From Nesterenkonia sp. LB17 (lineage in GTDB: Bacteria; Actinomycetota; Actinomycetes; Actinomycetales; Micrococcaceae), in assembly GCF_022565915.1 (NCBI RefSeq), contig NZ_JAJOYX010000002.1:747787-811786 (forward strand): DNA of 64,000 nucleotides, read 5' to 3'. This document shows positions 25,495 to 34,119 of the stretch, piece by piece. A program made the position numbers and the translations under genes. The notes under the pieces are model-generated. The model saw only the letters and a list, made by a program, of their open reading frames with translations, did not search any database and was not told the origin of the DNA. Numbering within the stretch: the first letter of the stretch is position 1; every line of letters starts with the position of its first letter.

Positions 25495-26040
25495 CTAGAG
25501 CTGGCCCAGCAGCTCCCGCCAGATCACCTTCCAGTGTTCGGCCTCCTCGGGCGAGCGCAGCTTGGTGTGTCCGACGCCGAGCGAGGACTTCCCTGCGGAC
25601 TTCCCCGAGATGGTCACCGCGACCCGGGAGCCGTCGACCAGCCCGGCGCGCCAGTAGCGCCAGCGGTCGGTGGAGGAGGTGCCGGGCTCTCCCTGGAGCG
25701 CGACACCGCCGAAAGAGTCACGCCCGCCGACGAGAGCGACCCATGCCCCCAGCGCGGCGTCCATGTCACCCGGATAGGTCTTGGAGACCGAGGCCTGAAA
25801 CTCACCGGTACGAGACTCCCCCGGGCGGCGCAGGTCACGGTGTTGTTCGTAGGCGACCGCCACGCTCTGGGCCCACCAGCCACGGTTCTCCACGTCCATC
25901 GGCATATGGTCATAGACGATTCCGACGATCTCGCGGTGCGGCAGGGCAGCAGCTCCGGCGTCGTCGAGGGCGGTGACCCACTGCGCCCAGGCCCGTCGGG
26001 TGGTCCGTTCGATCGCTGCGGTGCTGTGACTCCTGACCAT
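25495..26040 (-). CDS. Conserved hypothetical protein (DUF4287-like)
   Basis: A 181-residue soluble protein starting at ATG 26040. The first half (RAWAQWVTALDDAGAAALPHREIVGIVYDHM, then GWWAQSVAVAYEQHRDLR and FQASVSKTYP) resembles the DUF4287 domain found in small actinobacterial proteins; the second half (RYWRAGLVDGSRVAVTISGKSAGKSSLGVGHTKLRSPEEAEHWKVIWRELL) looks like the C-terminal strand-helix part of an SRPBCC/AHSA1 fold. Biochemical function is unknown. It is convergent with the symporter gene. Confidence 0.75.
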   Translation of the reverse strand: MVRSHSTAAIERTTRRAWAQWVTALDDAGAAALPHREIVGIVYDHMPMDVENRGWWAQSVAVAYEQHRDLRRPGESRTGEFQASVSKTYPGDMDAALGAWVALVGGRDSFGGVALQGEPGTSSTDRWRYWRAGLVDGSRVAVTISGKSAGKSSLGVGHTKLRSPEEAEHWKVIWRELLGQL

Positions 26041-26146
26041 GGGCTCGAGCCTACGCCGCTGGTGCTCGCTTGCCAGCCCTGGCCGTCGGCGGACCTGCCC
26101 CGGCGCGTGACTTGACACGCCCGTGGAGCTCAGCCGGCGCGTGCCC

Positions 26147-26377
26147 TCAGGCGGCGTCGACGGAGTTGACCGGCATGTGCGGGAAGTACTCCCAGAGTTC
26201 GCGGAGTCTGCGGAACTGCAGGTCATCGTCGAGCCCTTCGAGGACGGAGACGACGGCAGGCCGAGCACCTGAGGCGGTGGCTGCCGCCACCAGATCCTTC
26301 GGGACGGTCGGTTGGGCGGTGAGCGTGAATGCGGTCTTGACAGCTTCGACGACTTCAACTCGGGTGACAGCGTGCAT
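26147..26377 (-). CDS. Small conserved protein, possibly DUF2795-like
   Basis: A 76-residue protein starting at ATG 26377 behind a good GGAAGGAA. It reads VTRVEVVEAVKTAFTLTAQP, then PKDLVAAATASGARPAVVSVLEGL and QFRRLRELWEYFPHMPV, which resembles the DUF2795 helical domain (a small actinobacterial family in which a helix pair precedes a conserved Leu-rich end). Function is unknown. It sits 54 bases downstream of prfC on the same strand in reverse order of transcription, i.e. just before prfC's stop is reached from the other side; no operon logic is apparent. Confidence 0.6.
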   Translation of the reverse strand: MHAVTRVEVVEAVKTAFTLTAQPTVPKDLVAAATASGARPAVVSVLEGLDDDLQFRRLRELWEYFPHMPVNSVDAA

Positions 26378-26431
26378 GGTGTTCCTTCCAAGAGGGTTCT
26401 GCATGGGGTGCCCGCAGCCCTCGGCGATCGG

Positions 26432-28039
26432 TCACATCCGTGCGGAGACCGATGCGTTGATGCTGCCCGGAGGATCCGGGAGCAGGTTCGGATGGTCGCG
26501 CTGGACGGTGCGCAACCTCCACGGGTCTCTGAACAACGCCACGGGGGTGCCGTCGTTGCGGTAGAGGACTTCGCAGTCCTGGCGTTCGCGCAGGATCGCT
26601 GCGGCATCCTCGTCGATGTCACGAGCGACCGAGTAGTCCAGCGCGTCGAAGGAGACCGAGGCACCGAAGTCAGATTCCATGCGGGCGGAGACGACCTCGA
26701 ACTGCATCGGGCCCACGGCGCCCAGGACAGGACGCTGCTGGCCGCGGCGCTCGGAGTAGAACACCTGGATGACGCCTTCGCGGTCCAGCTGCTCGATGCC
26801 CTTGCGGAACTGCTTGTGCTTGCTGGCGTCCCCGGTCTTGCCGACCCGGAAGTGCTCCGGGGCGAAGGGCTTGAACGGCGGGAACATCACCGACTGGCCC
26901 GCGTAGAGGGTGTCGCCCGGGCGAAGCGTGGAGGCGTTGACCAGGCCGACGACGTCGCCGGGCCAGGCGGTGTCCACCGTGGTGCGGTCGCGGCCGAAGA
27001 CCTGCTGGGAGTACTTGGTGGGGAAGGGCTTCGCGGACTGGGCGTGGGTGGCGACCATGCCGCGTTCGAAGACTCCGGAGCAGATGCGCATGAATGCGAT
27101 CCGGTCGCGGTGGGCCTTGTCCATACCGGTCTGGACCTTGAAGACGTAGCCGCTGAAGTCGGAGGTGAGCGAATATGGGGTGCCGTCGGCGTCCGGGCGG
27201 GCCTGCGGGGGCGGACCCTGCTCCATGATGAAGTGCAGCAGCTCTTCGACGCCGATGTTCTGCACCGCCGAGGCGAAGAACAGCGGGGTCGCCTCCTGGG
27301 CCAGGAATGCGTCGCGGTCGTAGAACTCGTCGTCGACCTCCAGCAGCGAGGACTCCTCCACCGCGGTCTGGAACTCGACCGGGTACTCGGCCTGAGCGAC
27401 CTCGGCGGAGAGTCTTTCAGCGAGGACCTTCTTCGCGCCGCCGGGGGCGCGGGTGTAACGGTTCATGGTCATCTCGTCGGGGTGCAGCAGTCCGAGCATG
27501 TGCCCGGAGTCTCCGACGGGCCAGTTGCGCGGCATCGAGCGCATCCCGGTGCGGGTGAGGATCTCATCGACCAGCTCCAAGGCGTCCTGGCCCGGGCGGT
27601 CCCATTTGTTGATCACGGTGATGACAGGCAGCCCGCGGGCCTTGCAGACCTCGAAGAGCTTCATGGTCTGGGCTTCCATGCCCTTGGCCGCGTCGATGAG
27701 CATGATCACCGCGTCCACGGCCGCCAGCACGCGGAAGGTGTCTTCGGAGAAGTCAGCGTGCCCGGGGGTGTCCACCAGGTTCACGATCGCATCACCCACG
27801 GTGAACTGGAGCACGGCTGAGCTCACCGAGATCCCGCGGGCCTTCTCCATCTCCATCCAGTCCGAGACGGTGCCGCGGCGTCCGGCCTTGCCGTGGACCG
27901 CGCCAGCCTCGGTGATCGCGTTCGAGTGAAGCAGCAGCGCCTCACTCAACGTGGACTTGCCCGCATCGGGATGCGAGATCACCGCGATGGTGCGGCGAGA
28001 CAAGGCCTCGTCCAGAATCTGCTTCGTGTCTGCTTCCAT
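26432..28039 (-). CDS. prfC: Peptide chain release factor 3
   Basis: A 535-residue translational GTPase that recycles RF1 and RF2. G1 is SHPDAGKSTL, G2 region GRRGTVSDWMEMEKARGISV, G3 DTPGHADFSEDT, and G4 NKWDRPG; the C-terminal domain has GAVGPMQFEVVSARMESDFGA. A GTG at 28042 directly precedes the ATG at 28039; the ATG is preferred. RF3 is not universal in actinobacteria, but the RF3-type C-terminal domain excludes EF-G. Confidence 0.95.
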   Translation of the reverse strand: MEADTKQILDEALSRRTIAVISHPDAGKSTLSEALLLHSNAITEAGAVHGKAGRRGTVSDWMEMEKARGISVSSAVLQFTVGDAIVNLVDTPGHADFSEDTFRVLAAVDAVIMLIDAAKGMEAQTMKLFEVCKARGLPVITVINKWDRPGQDALELVDEILTRTGMRSMPRNWPVGDSGHMLGLLHPDEMTMNRYTRAPGGAKKVLAERLSAEVAQAEYPVEFQTAVEESSLLEVDDEFYDRDAFLAQEATPLFFASAVQNIGVEELLHFIMEQGPPPQARPDADGTPYSLTSDFSGYVFKVQTGMDKAHRDRIAFMRICSGVFERGMVATHAQSAKPFPTKYSQQVFGRDRTTVDTAWPGDVVGLVNASTLRPGDTLYAGQSVMFPPFKPFAPEHFRVGKTGDASKHKQFRKGIEQLDREGVIQVFYSERRGQQRPVLGAVGPMQFEVVSARMESDFGASVSFDALDYSVARDIDEDAAAILRERQDCEVLYRNDGTPVALFRDPWRLRTVQRDHPNLLPDPPGSINASVSARM

Positions 28040-28223
28040 CACGCCTCTGACTCTACGCTTCCGCGGGGAGAGAGTTTAATCCATCCCGGGCCGTGAGGCC
28101 ACCGTCACAGCGCTGATCCGGTGCAGACCCTCTTGAACGACCCGGCGAACGGGCCCCCCAGCTATCTGTCTCACGTTTATGCCGTCCGAGACCTCCCTCC
28201 TCGGGACGAGGACGGCCGGGCTC

Positions 28224-29630
28224 TCACGTGCGGCGGATCGACTCGTCCGCGAGATCGAGCACCTGGTCCAGCACATCGATCCCGAAGATCAGCTCCTCTT
28301 CCGTGGTGTTCAGCGGCGGGCAGATGTGCAGCCGGTTCATGTTCATGAAGGGCAGCACTCCGCGGCGTCTGGCCTCGGCGACCAGCTGATTCATCACCGC
28401 GGGGGTCTGACCATAGGGGGCCAGCGGTTCGCGGGTCTCCTTGTCCTTGACCAGTTCGATGGCCCAGAACATCCCGACCCCGCGCACATCTCCGACGCTG
28501 GGGTGCCTGTCCTTCAGCGCGGCCAGCCGGGGTCCGATCACGTCTTCTCCCAGCTTCAGCGCGTTCTCCACCATGCCCTCCTCGCGCATCGCGCTGATCG
28601 CGGCCACCGCGGCGGCGGCGGCGAGCGGGTGCCCGGAGTAGGTCAGTCCTCCCGGATAAGGCCGCTCGGCGAAGCTCGCGTAGATCGCATCGTCCATGGC
28701 GACGCCGCCCATCGGCACGTAGCCGGAGTTGACCCCCTTGGCGAAGGTCACGATGTCGGGCTCGATCCCGTAGTGCTGATGCGCGAACCACTTGCCCGCA
28801 CGGCCGAAGCCTGACATGACCTCATCGATGATCAAGACGATTCCGTGCTCGTCACACAGCTCCCGCACTCCCTGCAGGTAGCCCGCCGGAGGCAGGTAGA
28901 TCCCGGCGGTCCCCGGGATCGCTTCCAGAATGATCGCCGCGACCTGTCCCGGCCCTTCCAGCAGCACCAGGTCGCGCAGGTGATTCAACGCGCGTTCGGC
29001 CTCCTGCGCCTCATCGGCGGCGTTGAAGTAGGAGCGGTAGGTGTAGGCGGGCAGGAAATGCTCGACGCCGGCGTCGTCGTCGGAGGCTGTCCTTCGCGGG
29101 TCACCGGTCAGGTTCACGGCCAGGTGGGTGCCGCCGTGGTAGGAGCGGTAGGCAGAGAACACCTTGCGCCGACCGGTGTGCAGCCGCGCCATCCGCACCG
29201 CATGCTCATTGGCGTCGGCCCCGCCGTTGGTGAAGAAGACGTGGTTGATGTCTTGAGGGAGAAGCTCGGTGATCAGCCGGGCTGCTTCGGATCGGGCCTC
29301 GTTGGCGTGCTGGGGGGCCACCGTGCACAGCTTCTCCGCCTGGGCCTTGATCGCCTCGATGATCTTGGGGTGCTTGTGTCCGGCGTTGGTGAAGACCAGC
29401 TGGGACGTCAGGTCCAGGAGCTTGTTGCCCTCACCGTCCCAGATCCAGGAGCCTTCGGCGTCGAGCACGGTCATCGGGGTCAGCGGCTCCTGCGCGCTCC
29501 AGGAGTGGAAGACGTGACTGCGGTCCAGCTCGTAGGCCCGGCGGCCCGCGTCGATCTCGGCGGCGCTCGGACCGGCGTCGAACCCGGTGGTCCCGGTGCT
29601 CTCAGTCTTTTCGGTGGTATGGGCTGTCAT
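28224..29630 (-). CDS. Class-III (omega) aminotransferase
   Basis: A 468-residue PLP-dependent transaminase. The PLP lysine is in FAKGVNSGYVPMGGV, and DEVMSGFGRAGKWFA carries the cofactor-binding Asp; YRSYHGGTHLAVNLTGDPRR is also diagnostic. The HVFHSWSAQ start resembles taurine:pyruvate aminotransferase-like enzymes, but the substrate could be another amine such as beta-alanine or GABA. Tandem ATGs (29633, 29630) follow GCAGGAG; the second has the better spacing. The gene stands alone, with no metabolic partner adjacent. Confidence 0.88.
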   Translation of the reverse strand: MTAHTTEKTESTGTTGFDAGPSAAEIDAGRRAYELDRSHVFHSWSAQEPLTPMTVLDAEGSWIWDGEGNKLLDLTSQLVFTNAGHKHPKIIEAIKAQAEKLCTVAPQHANEARSEAARLITELLPQDINHVFFTNGGADANEHAVRMARLHTGRRKVFSAYRSYHGGTHLAVNLTGDPRRTASDDDAGVEHFLPAYTYRSYFNAADEAQEAERALNHLRDLVLLEGPGQVAAIILEAIPGTAGIYLPPAGYLQGVRELCDEHGIVLIIDEVMSGFGRAGKWFAHQHYGIEPDIVTFAKGVNSGYVPMGGVAMDDAIYASFAERPYPGGLTYSGHPLAAAAAVAAISAMREEGMVENALKLGEDVIGPRLAALKDRHPSVGDVRGVGMFWAIELVKDKETREPLAPYGQTPAVMNQLVAEARRRGVLPFMNMNRLHICPPLNTTEEELIFGIDVLDQVLDLADESIRRT

Positions 29631-29941
29631 CATGCTCTCCTGCTCTGAAGTCCTGGTCGGTCATTCTGCGGGACGCCCAGCTGCCGGCCGCTCTCGGCTG
29701 GATCACCCCGGGGATGGTGACCACCTTGCCATGGGTGTAGACCTGGATCCTCCCGATGTCGTGGGCGTGGCTGCCGCCCAACAGCGGATTGCGCCAGCCG
29801 TCGAATGGTCAATGGAGCATCGGCACGGGGGTGGACCGGGGCCGAACTCGGGCCGATCCGGGGCGTGGGGGGCAGGAGATCGAGGCGAGTGGGCAGAGTC
29901 GGGCTGGGGTGCATCGGTGGGGTGCCTGTTAGCCTGTGCCC
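29631..29941. promoter_or_regulatory. Divergent intergenic region, aminotransferase / SGNH lipoprotein
   Basis: About 310 bases with no gene I can support; a 94-codon frame on the minus strand has no domain and implausible codon use. TAGCCT at 29930-29935 lies six bases before the lipoprotein ATG and is a likely -10. A TTGACC on the minus strand near 29811 could be a -35 for the aminotransferase gene, without a convincing -10. Confidence 0.45.
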
Positions 29942-31117
29942 ATGCCCGCTCGTCGGACGGCTCTCGCATGCGTTGCGCTGCTATATGCCCTGACAGCGTG
30001 TGGCAGCGGGGGCCCGGAGGACAGCCCCCAGGCCGAGGACGCGACTCCAGACTCACTCGAGGAGACGGACAGCTTCCCCACCATCAAGTTCAACCAGCCG
30101 TTGACGGGGGACGTGACGGCGGCGCAGCTCGAGGACTGGACGGCTCGTGGCCTGCTGCCTTTGGCGCCGGCCCATGGAGGCGCCTTCGAGACGATGACCA
30201 ATGCCCTCCGGGCCGCCGAACCAGCCCCCGACGTCGTGATCTTCGGTGACTCCATGACCCAGCAGGGGGTGGACCCCGCTGAGCTGGGCCGACTGCTGAC
30301 CGCGGAGACCGGTGAGGAGGTTTCGGTGTTCAACGGCGCCAGCAGCCGGGCGCGCTGGGGCATCAACCTCCTGTTCGCACGCTACGTGGTCAGCCTCGAG
30401 GATCCACCAGCAGTCGCGCTGATGGGCATCTCAACCCGCGCCGCGGAGCGCGACGGCTATTACACGGAGGAAGGGTCGAGGTCGGCGTTCTCTTCGATGG
30501 TGGAGGGGTGTGACCGGCCGCTCGGCGACACCTGGGGGGAGAAGGACACCGCGCGGTGTGAGCGCGACGTCGCAGACCCGCTGTATCGGTTCCGCCTCGG
30601 CGGGGAACAGGCGGCGCGGGCCCAGGAGGGTCAGCCGGCGCAGACCAGCCTGCGGATCGACGCGGACAGCAGGCTGCGGTCCGACGGTTTCATGATCCAT
30701 CCCGGCGTCAGCGCGGCCAAGGCTGAACAGATCAGCGACACCCGGATGAAGCAGGGTTTTCCTGGTTTTCCGACGGTGCACGATGAGGCCGTGACCGACT
30801 TCGGGAATGCCACGGATCTGTTGCGCAGTCATGGCGTGACTGTGCTCGCCTTCGAGATTCCGTACACGCCCGTCCACCAGAAGAACCTCGAAGAGGCAGG
30901 ACGAGACTATGACGCGCGCAGGCAGGACGCCGCTAAGGCTCTGACGGCCCCTCATGACGTCGCGTTGTTCTCGGTGGCCGAGTTCGGCGCCTGGTGGGGA
31001 GATGACGACAGCCGGGATGCCATCCACCTCGCACCCCAGGGCGCGAGCAAGTTCGCGCGTCAGCTCACCGAGATCCCAGGCTTCATGGATGAGGTTCAAA
31101 AAGGGCTCGTCGACTGA
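29942..31117 (+). CDS. Lipoprotein with SGNH-hydrolase-like domain
   Basis: A 391-residue secreted lipoprotein: Lys/Arg-poor but typical signal sequence ARRTALACVALLYALTACGSGG with lipobox LTAC. The mature part has an SGNH block I (DVVIFGDSMTQQG) and, near the C terminus, DAIHLAPQG, which matches the catalytic DxxH of block V. It resembles the SGNH/AlgX-like proteins that act on cell-surface polysaccharide or lipid esters. The ATG at 29942 is six bases after TAGCCT, so the transcript is probably leaderless. Acyl substrate is unknown. Confidence 0.75.
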   Translation: MPARRTALACVALLYALTACGSGGPEDSPQAEDATPDSLEETDSFPTIKFNQPLTGDVTAAQLEDWTARGLLPLAPAHGGAFETMTNALRAAEPAPDVVIFGDSMTQQGVDPAELGRLLTAETGEEVSVFNGASSRARWGINLLFARYVVSLEDPPAVALMGISTRAAERDGYYTEEGSRSAFSSMVEGCDRPLGDTWGEKDTARCERDVADPLYRFRLGGEQAARAQEGQPAQTSLRIDADSRLRSDGFMIHPGVSAAKAEQISDTRMKQGFPGFPTVHDEAVTDFGNATDLLRSHGVTVLAFEIPYTPVHQKNLEEAGRDYDARRQDAAKALTAPHDVALFSVAEFGAWWGDDDSRDAIHLAPQGASKFARQLTEIPGFMDEVQKGLVD

Positions 31118-31137
31118 GATTCCCAGACCCCTTCAGG

Positions 31138-31188
31138 TTGACGTGACCATATGAACTGGACCATAGTGTCACTGTCACCTTAAGGAGG
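31138..31188 (+). promoter_or_regulatory. Promoter and candidate NrtR operator of the NAD operon
   Basis: TTGACG (31138-31143) and CATAGT (31162-31167) are 18 bases apart. Over and behind the -10 lies AGTGTCACTGTCAC with the palindrome AGTGTCACT (31164-31172), placed where a repressor would block initiation. The ribosome site AAGGAGG lies at 31182-31188 and the nrtR start codon follows at 31196. Confidence 0.6.
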
Positions 31189-31195
31189 CCTCGCC

Positions 31196-31903
31196 ATGGC
31201 CGCGCCGTCGAACCTGCAGACCGAGCTCGCCGTGAGCACGGTGGTCTTCGCGCTGCGTCCGCACCCGGAGACCGGGGAGCTCACGCTCTGGCTGCCGCTG
31301 GTGCGCCGCATCCGCGAACCCTTCCTGGGTCAGTGGGCACTCCCCGGAGGCCCCCTGGAACCCGACCAGGACCTGGTCAGCTCCGCCCGCGCCACCCTGC
31401 TGGAGACCACCGGTCTGGCTCCGCGGCACATGGAACAGCTCTACGCCTTCGGAGATGTGGACCGCTCCCCGGCCAGCACCCGGGTGGTGTCCATCGTCTA
31501 CTGGGCGCTGGTGCGCCAGGACGAGGACACCGACGCTGTGGAGGGCGAGAACCTGGAATGGTTCCCCGCCGATGACATCGCCGAGGAGGCCGGCGTGCTG
31601 GCCTTCGATCACGGCGTGATCCTCGCCTACGCCCTGGACCGGCTGCGCGCGAAGGTCACCTACTCCCCCATCGCCCATGCCTTCCTCCCCGAGAGGTTCC
31701 CGCTGGCCGAGCTGCGCCGGGTCTATGAGGCGACCCTCAACCGGGCGCTGGATCCGTCAAACTTCCGCCGCCAGATCCTCGCCCAGGGCACCGTCGAGGA
31801 CACCGGCGAGCGCATGACCGGCACGGCGCACCGCCCGCCGCGGCTCTACCGCTCCAATCCCCACCGCACCCGTTACACCCTCACCATCCAGGAGACACCA
31901 TGA
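31196..31903 (+). CDS. nrtR: NrtR-type Nudix transcriptional regulator of NAD synthesis
   Basis: A 235-residue protein: an N-terminal Nudix-like domain and a C-terminal winged helix (about 160-225, FPLAELRRVYEATLNRALDPSNFRRQIL). The Nudix box is degenerate (GGPLEPDQDLVSSARATLLETTGL, lacking the REUXEE glutamates), so it probably binds ADP-ribose-type ligands without hydrolysing. NrtR proteins repress NAD genes. Its stop overlaps the nadA ATG by ATGA, and the palindrome upstream suggests autoregulation of the whole operon. Confidence 0.9.
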   Translation: MAAPSNLQTELAVSTVVFALRPHPETGELTLWLPLVRRIREPFLGQWALPGGPLEPDQDLVSSARATLLETTGLAPRHMEQLYAFGDVDRSPASTRVVSIVYWALVRQDEDTDAVEGENLEWFPADDIAEEAGVLAFDHGVILAYALDRLRAKVTYSPIAHAFLPERFPLAELRRVYEATLNRALDPSNFRRQILAQGTVEDTGERMTGTAHRPPRLYRSNPHRTRYTLTIQETP

Positions 31904-33177
31904 CCGCCTCGGTCCATGACCTGATCACCCTGACCCCGAAGGACAGCTGCAACACGAAGCTGGCCGCCGGACCTTGGGACTTCGACACCGTCCCGGGCTA
32001 CGGGCCCGGCTCCTCGCAGGCCGATCGACTCCCTGACCCGGTCTCCCGCCCCGGTCAGCTGCCCGAGCGCTACCAGCTGATGCCCGAGGCCGAGCTGTAC
32101 GAGCGGATCGTGGCCGCGAAGGCGACGCTCGGCGAGGAGCTGGTCATCCTGGGCCACTTCTACCAGCGCGACGAAGTCATCCAGCACGCCGACTTCGTGG
32201 GCGATTCCTTCCAGCTGGCCAATGCCGCGCTGAGCAAGCCAGAAGCCAAGACCATCGTCTTCTGCGGAGTCCATTTCATGGCCGAGACCGCCGACATCCT
32301 CTCGACTCCTGAGCAGTCGGTGATCCTGCCCAACCTCGCCGCCGGCTGCTCCATGGCGGATATGGCCGATGAATCCTCGGTGGAGACCGCATGGGAGGAG
32401 ATCTGCGAAACATACGGGGTGGACCCGGAGAACATCACGCCCGACGCCGAGGGCAAGGTCCCGATCCTCCCGGTGACCTATATGAACTCCTCCGCCGCAC
32501 TGAAGGCGTTCTGCGGCCGCCACGGCGGGATCGTCTGCACCTCTTCCAACGCCGCGACCGTGCTGGAATGGGCCTTCCAACGCGCCCACCGGGTGCTGTT
32601 CTTCCCGGACCAGCACCTGGGCCGCAACACCGCCAAGGCCATGGGGGTCCCACTGGAGCAGATGCCGCTGTGGAACCCGCGCAAAGCCCTGGGCGGGAAC
32701 ACTGCCGAGCAGCTGCGCGAGGCCAAGGTCCTGCTCTGGCACGGCTTCTGTTCGGTGCACCGACGCTTCACCGTGGACCAGATCACCCAGGCCCGCGCCG
32801 CGGACCCGCAGGTGAAGATCATCGTGCACCCCGAGTGCCCGATGGAGGTGGTCGACGCCGCCGACGCCGCCGGCTCCACCGACGCGATCCAGAAGTTCAT
32901 CGCGGCCTCCTCCCCCGGGGACACCATCGGGATCGGCACCGAGGTCAACATGGTGAACCGGCTCGCCGCCCAGTACCCGGACCGCACCATCTTCTGCCTG
33001 GACCCGGTCATCTGCCCGTGTTCCACCATGTACCGGATCCACCCGGGCTACCTGGCCTGGGTGCTGGAGGAGCTGGTGGCCGGACGCGTGAACAACCAGA
33101 TCAGTGTGGATGCCGCGGTCTCCGTGCACGCGAAGGTCGCGCTGGACCGGATGCTCGCCGCGAAGCCGAAAGCCTGA
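31900..33177 (+). CDS. nadA: Quinolinate synthase
   Basis: A 425-residue [4Fe-4S] enzyme condensing iminoaspartate with dihydroxyacetone phosphate to quinolinate. Diagnostic segments are LVILGHFYQRDEVIQHADFVGDS, FCGVHFMAETADIL, HPECPMEVVDAADAAGST and the cysteine near FCLDPVICPCS. The protein has an N-terminal extension of about 60 residues compared with E. coli NadA, as in other actinobacteria. It lies between nrtR and nadC. Confidence 0.96.
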   Translation: MTASVHDLITLTPKDSCNTKLAAGPWDFDTVPGYGPGSSQADRLPDPVSRPGQLPERYQLMPEAELYERIVAAKATLGEELVILGHFYQRDEVIQHADFVGDSFQLANAALSKPEAKTIVFCGVHFMAETADILSTPEQSVILPNLAAGCSMADMADESSVETAWEEICETYGVDPENITPDAEGKVPILPVTYMNSSAALKAFCGRHGGIVCTSSNAATVLEWAFQRAHRVLFFPDQHLGRNTAKAMGVPLEQMPLWNPRKALGGNTAEQLREAKVLLWHGFCSVHRRFTVDQITQARAADPQVKIIVHPECPMEVVDAADAAGSTDAIQKFIAASSPGDTIGIGTEVNMVNRLAAQYPDRTIFCLDPVICPCSTMYRIHPGYLAWVLEELVAGRVNNQISVDAAVSVHAKVALDRMLAAKPKA

Positions 33178-33186
33178 AGGGACACC

Positions 33187-34119
33187 GTGGACACGCAGCT
33201 CTCGGCCCGCGACATCGACGCGGTCATCACCCTCGCGCTGGCCGAGGACATCCCCTTCGGGGATCTCACCAGCGTCGCCTTCGTCCCGGCCGATGCCAGC
33301 GCGCACGCCCAGCTGGTGGCACGGGAACCCGGTGTCCTCGCCGGTGGTGAGATCTTCGCCCGCACCTTCGCCGCGCTGGACCCCGGCGTCGTCGTGAGTC
33401 TCCAGACCGACGACGGCGCACGGTTTGGTCCTGGGGATGTGCTGGCCAGCGTGCAGGGCCCCGCCCGGGCGATCCTCGGCGCCGAGCGGGCGGCGCTGAA
33501 CCTGATCCAGCGACTCTCCGGGGTGGCCACGCTGACCAGCGAATATGTCGCCGCCGTCGCCGGCACCGGGGTGCGAGTCACCGATACCCGCAAGACCACC
33601 CCGGGGCTGCGCGCGCTGGAGCGCTACGCGGTGCGCTGCGGGGGTGGGCACAACCACCGATTCTCCCTCTCCGATGCGGTGATGGCCAAGGACAACCACC
33701 TCGCGCTGGTGGGCGACTCCCCCGAGGCGCTGACCACGGCGATCCTCACTGCCCGCGAGCGCCTGCCGCACACCACCCACATCGAGGTGGAGGTGGATCG
33801 GGTCGAGCAGATCGCGCCGGTGCTGGCCGGCCGGGCGGACACCATCATGTTGGACAACTTCACGTGTGAGGACCTGCGCCGCGGGGTGGAGCTCATCGAC
33901 GGGGCCGCCCTGGTGGAGGCCTCCGGCGGGGTGAGCCTGGAGACCATCGCCGCGATCGCCGGCACCGGGGTGGACCTGATCAGCGTCGGTGCGCTCACCC
34001 AGGGTGCCCGCGCCCTGGACCTGGGGCTGGACATGGATCTCGGGGCCGGTATCCACGTCGAGGTCGACGCTGCTCTGGCTGGCGGGCTTGATGTGGACGG
34101 GCCGGGAACCTCGGGCTGA
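33187..34119 (+). CDS. nadC: Nicotinate-nucleotide pyrophosphorylase (carboxylating)
   Basis: A 310-residue quinolinate phosphoribosyltransferase. LAEDIPFGDLTS, TRKTTPGLRALERYAVRCGGGHNHRFSLSD and DTIMLDNFT are the family motifs with the substrate-binding Arg, Lys and His residues. It starts at a GTG (33187) behind AAGGG, nine bases after nadA, and its stop overlaps the next ATG (TGATG). No nadB lies between nadA and nadC, where it is usually found. Confidence 0.96.
   Translation: MDTQLSARDIDAVITLALAEDIPFGDLTSVAFVPADASAHAQLVAREPGVLAGGEIFARTFAALDPGVVVSLQTDDGARFGPGDVLASVQGPARAILGAERAALNLIQRLSGVATLTSEYVAAVAGTGVRVTDTRKTTPGLRALERYAVRCGGGHNHRFSLSDAVMAKDNHLALVGDSPEALTTAILTARERLPHTTHIEVEVDRVEQIAPVLAGRADTIMLDNFTCEDLRRGVELIDGAALVEASGGVSLETIAAIAGTGVDLISVGALTQGARALDLGLDMDLGAGIHVEVDAALAGGLDVDGPGTSG

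Noticed and set aside
26312..27820. A long plus-strand frame opposite prfC
   Set aside because: Antisense to a gene with complete GTPase motifs; no domain in the translated frame.
29630..29914. A 94-codon frame on the minus strand upstream of the aminotransferase
   Set aside because: Composition (Pro, Arg, His) and lack of a ribosome site or domain make it a chance frame.
31873..34056. A 727-codon minus-strand frame opposite nadA and nadC
   Set aside because: Antisense shadow of two clear genes; no motif or ribosome-binding site.
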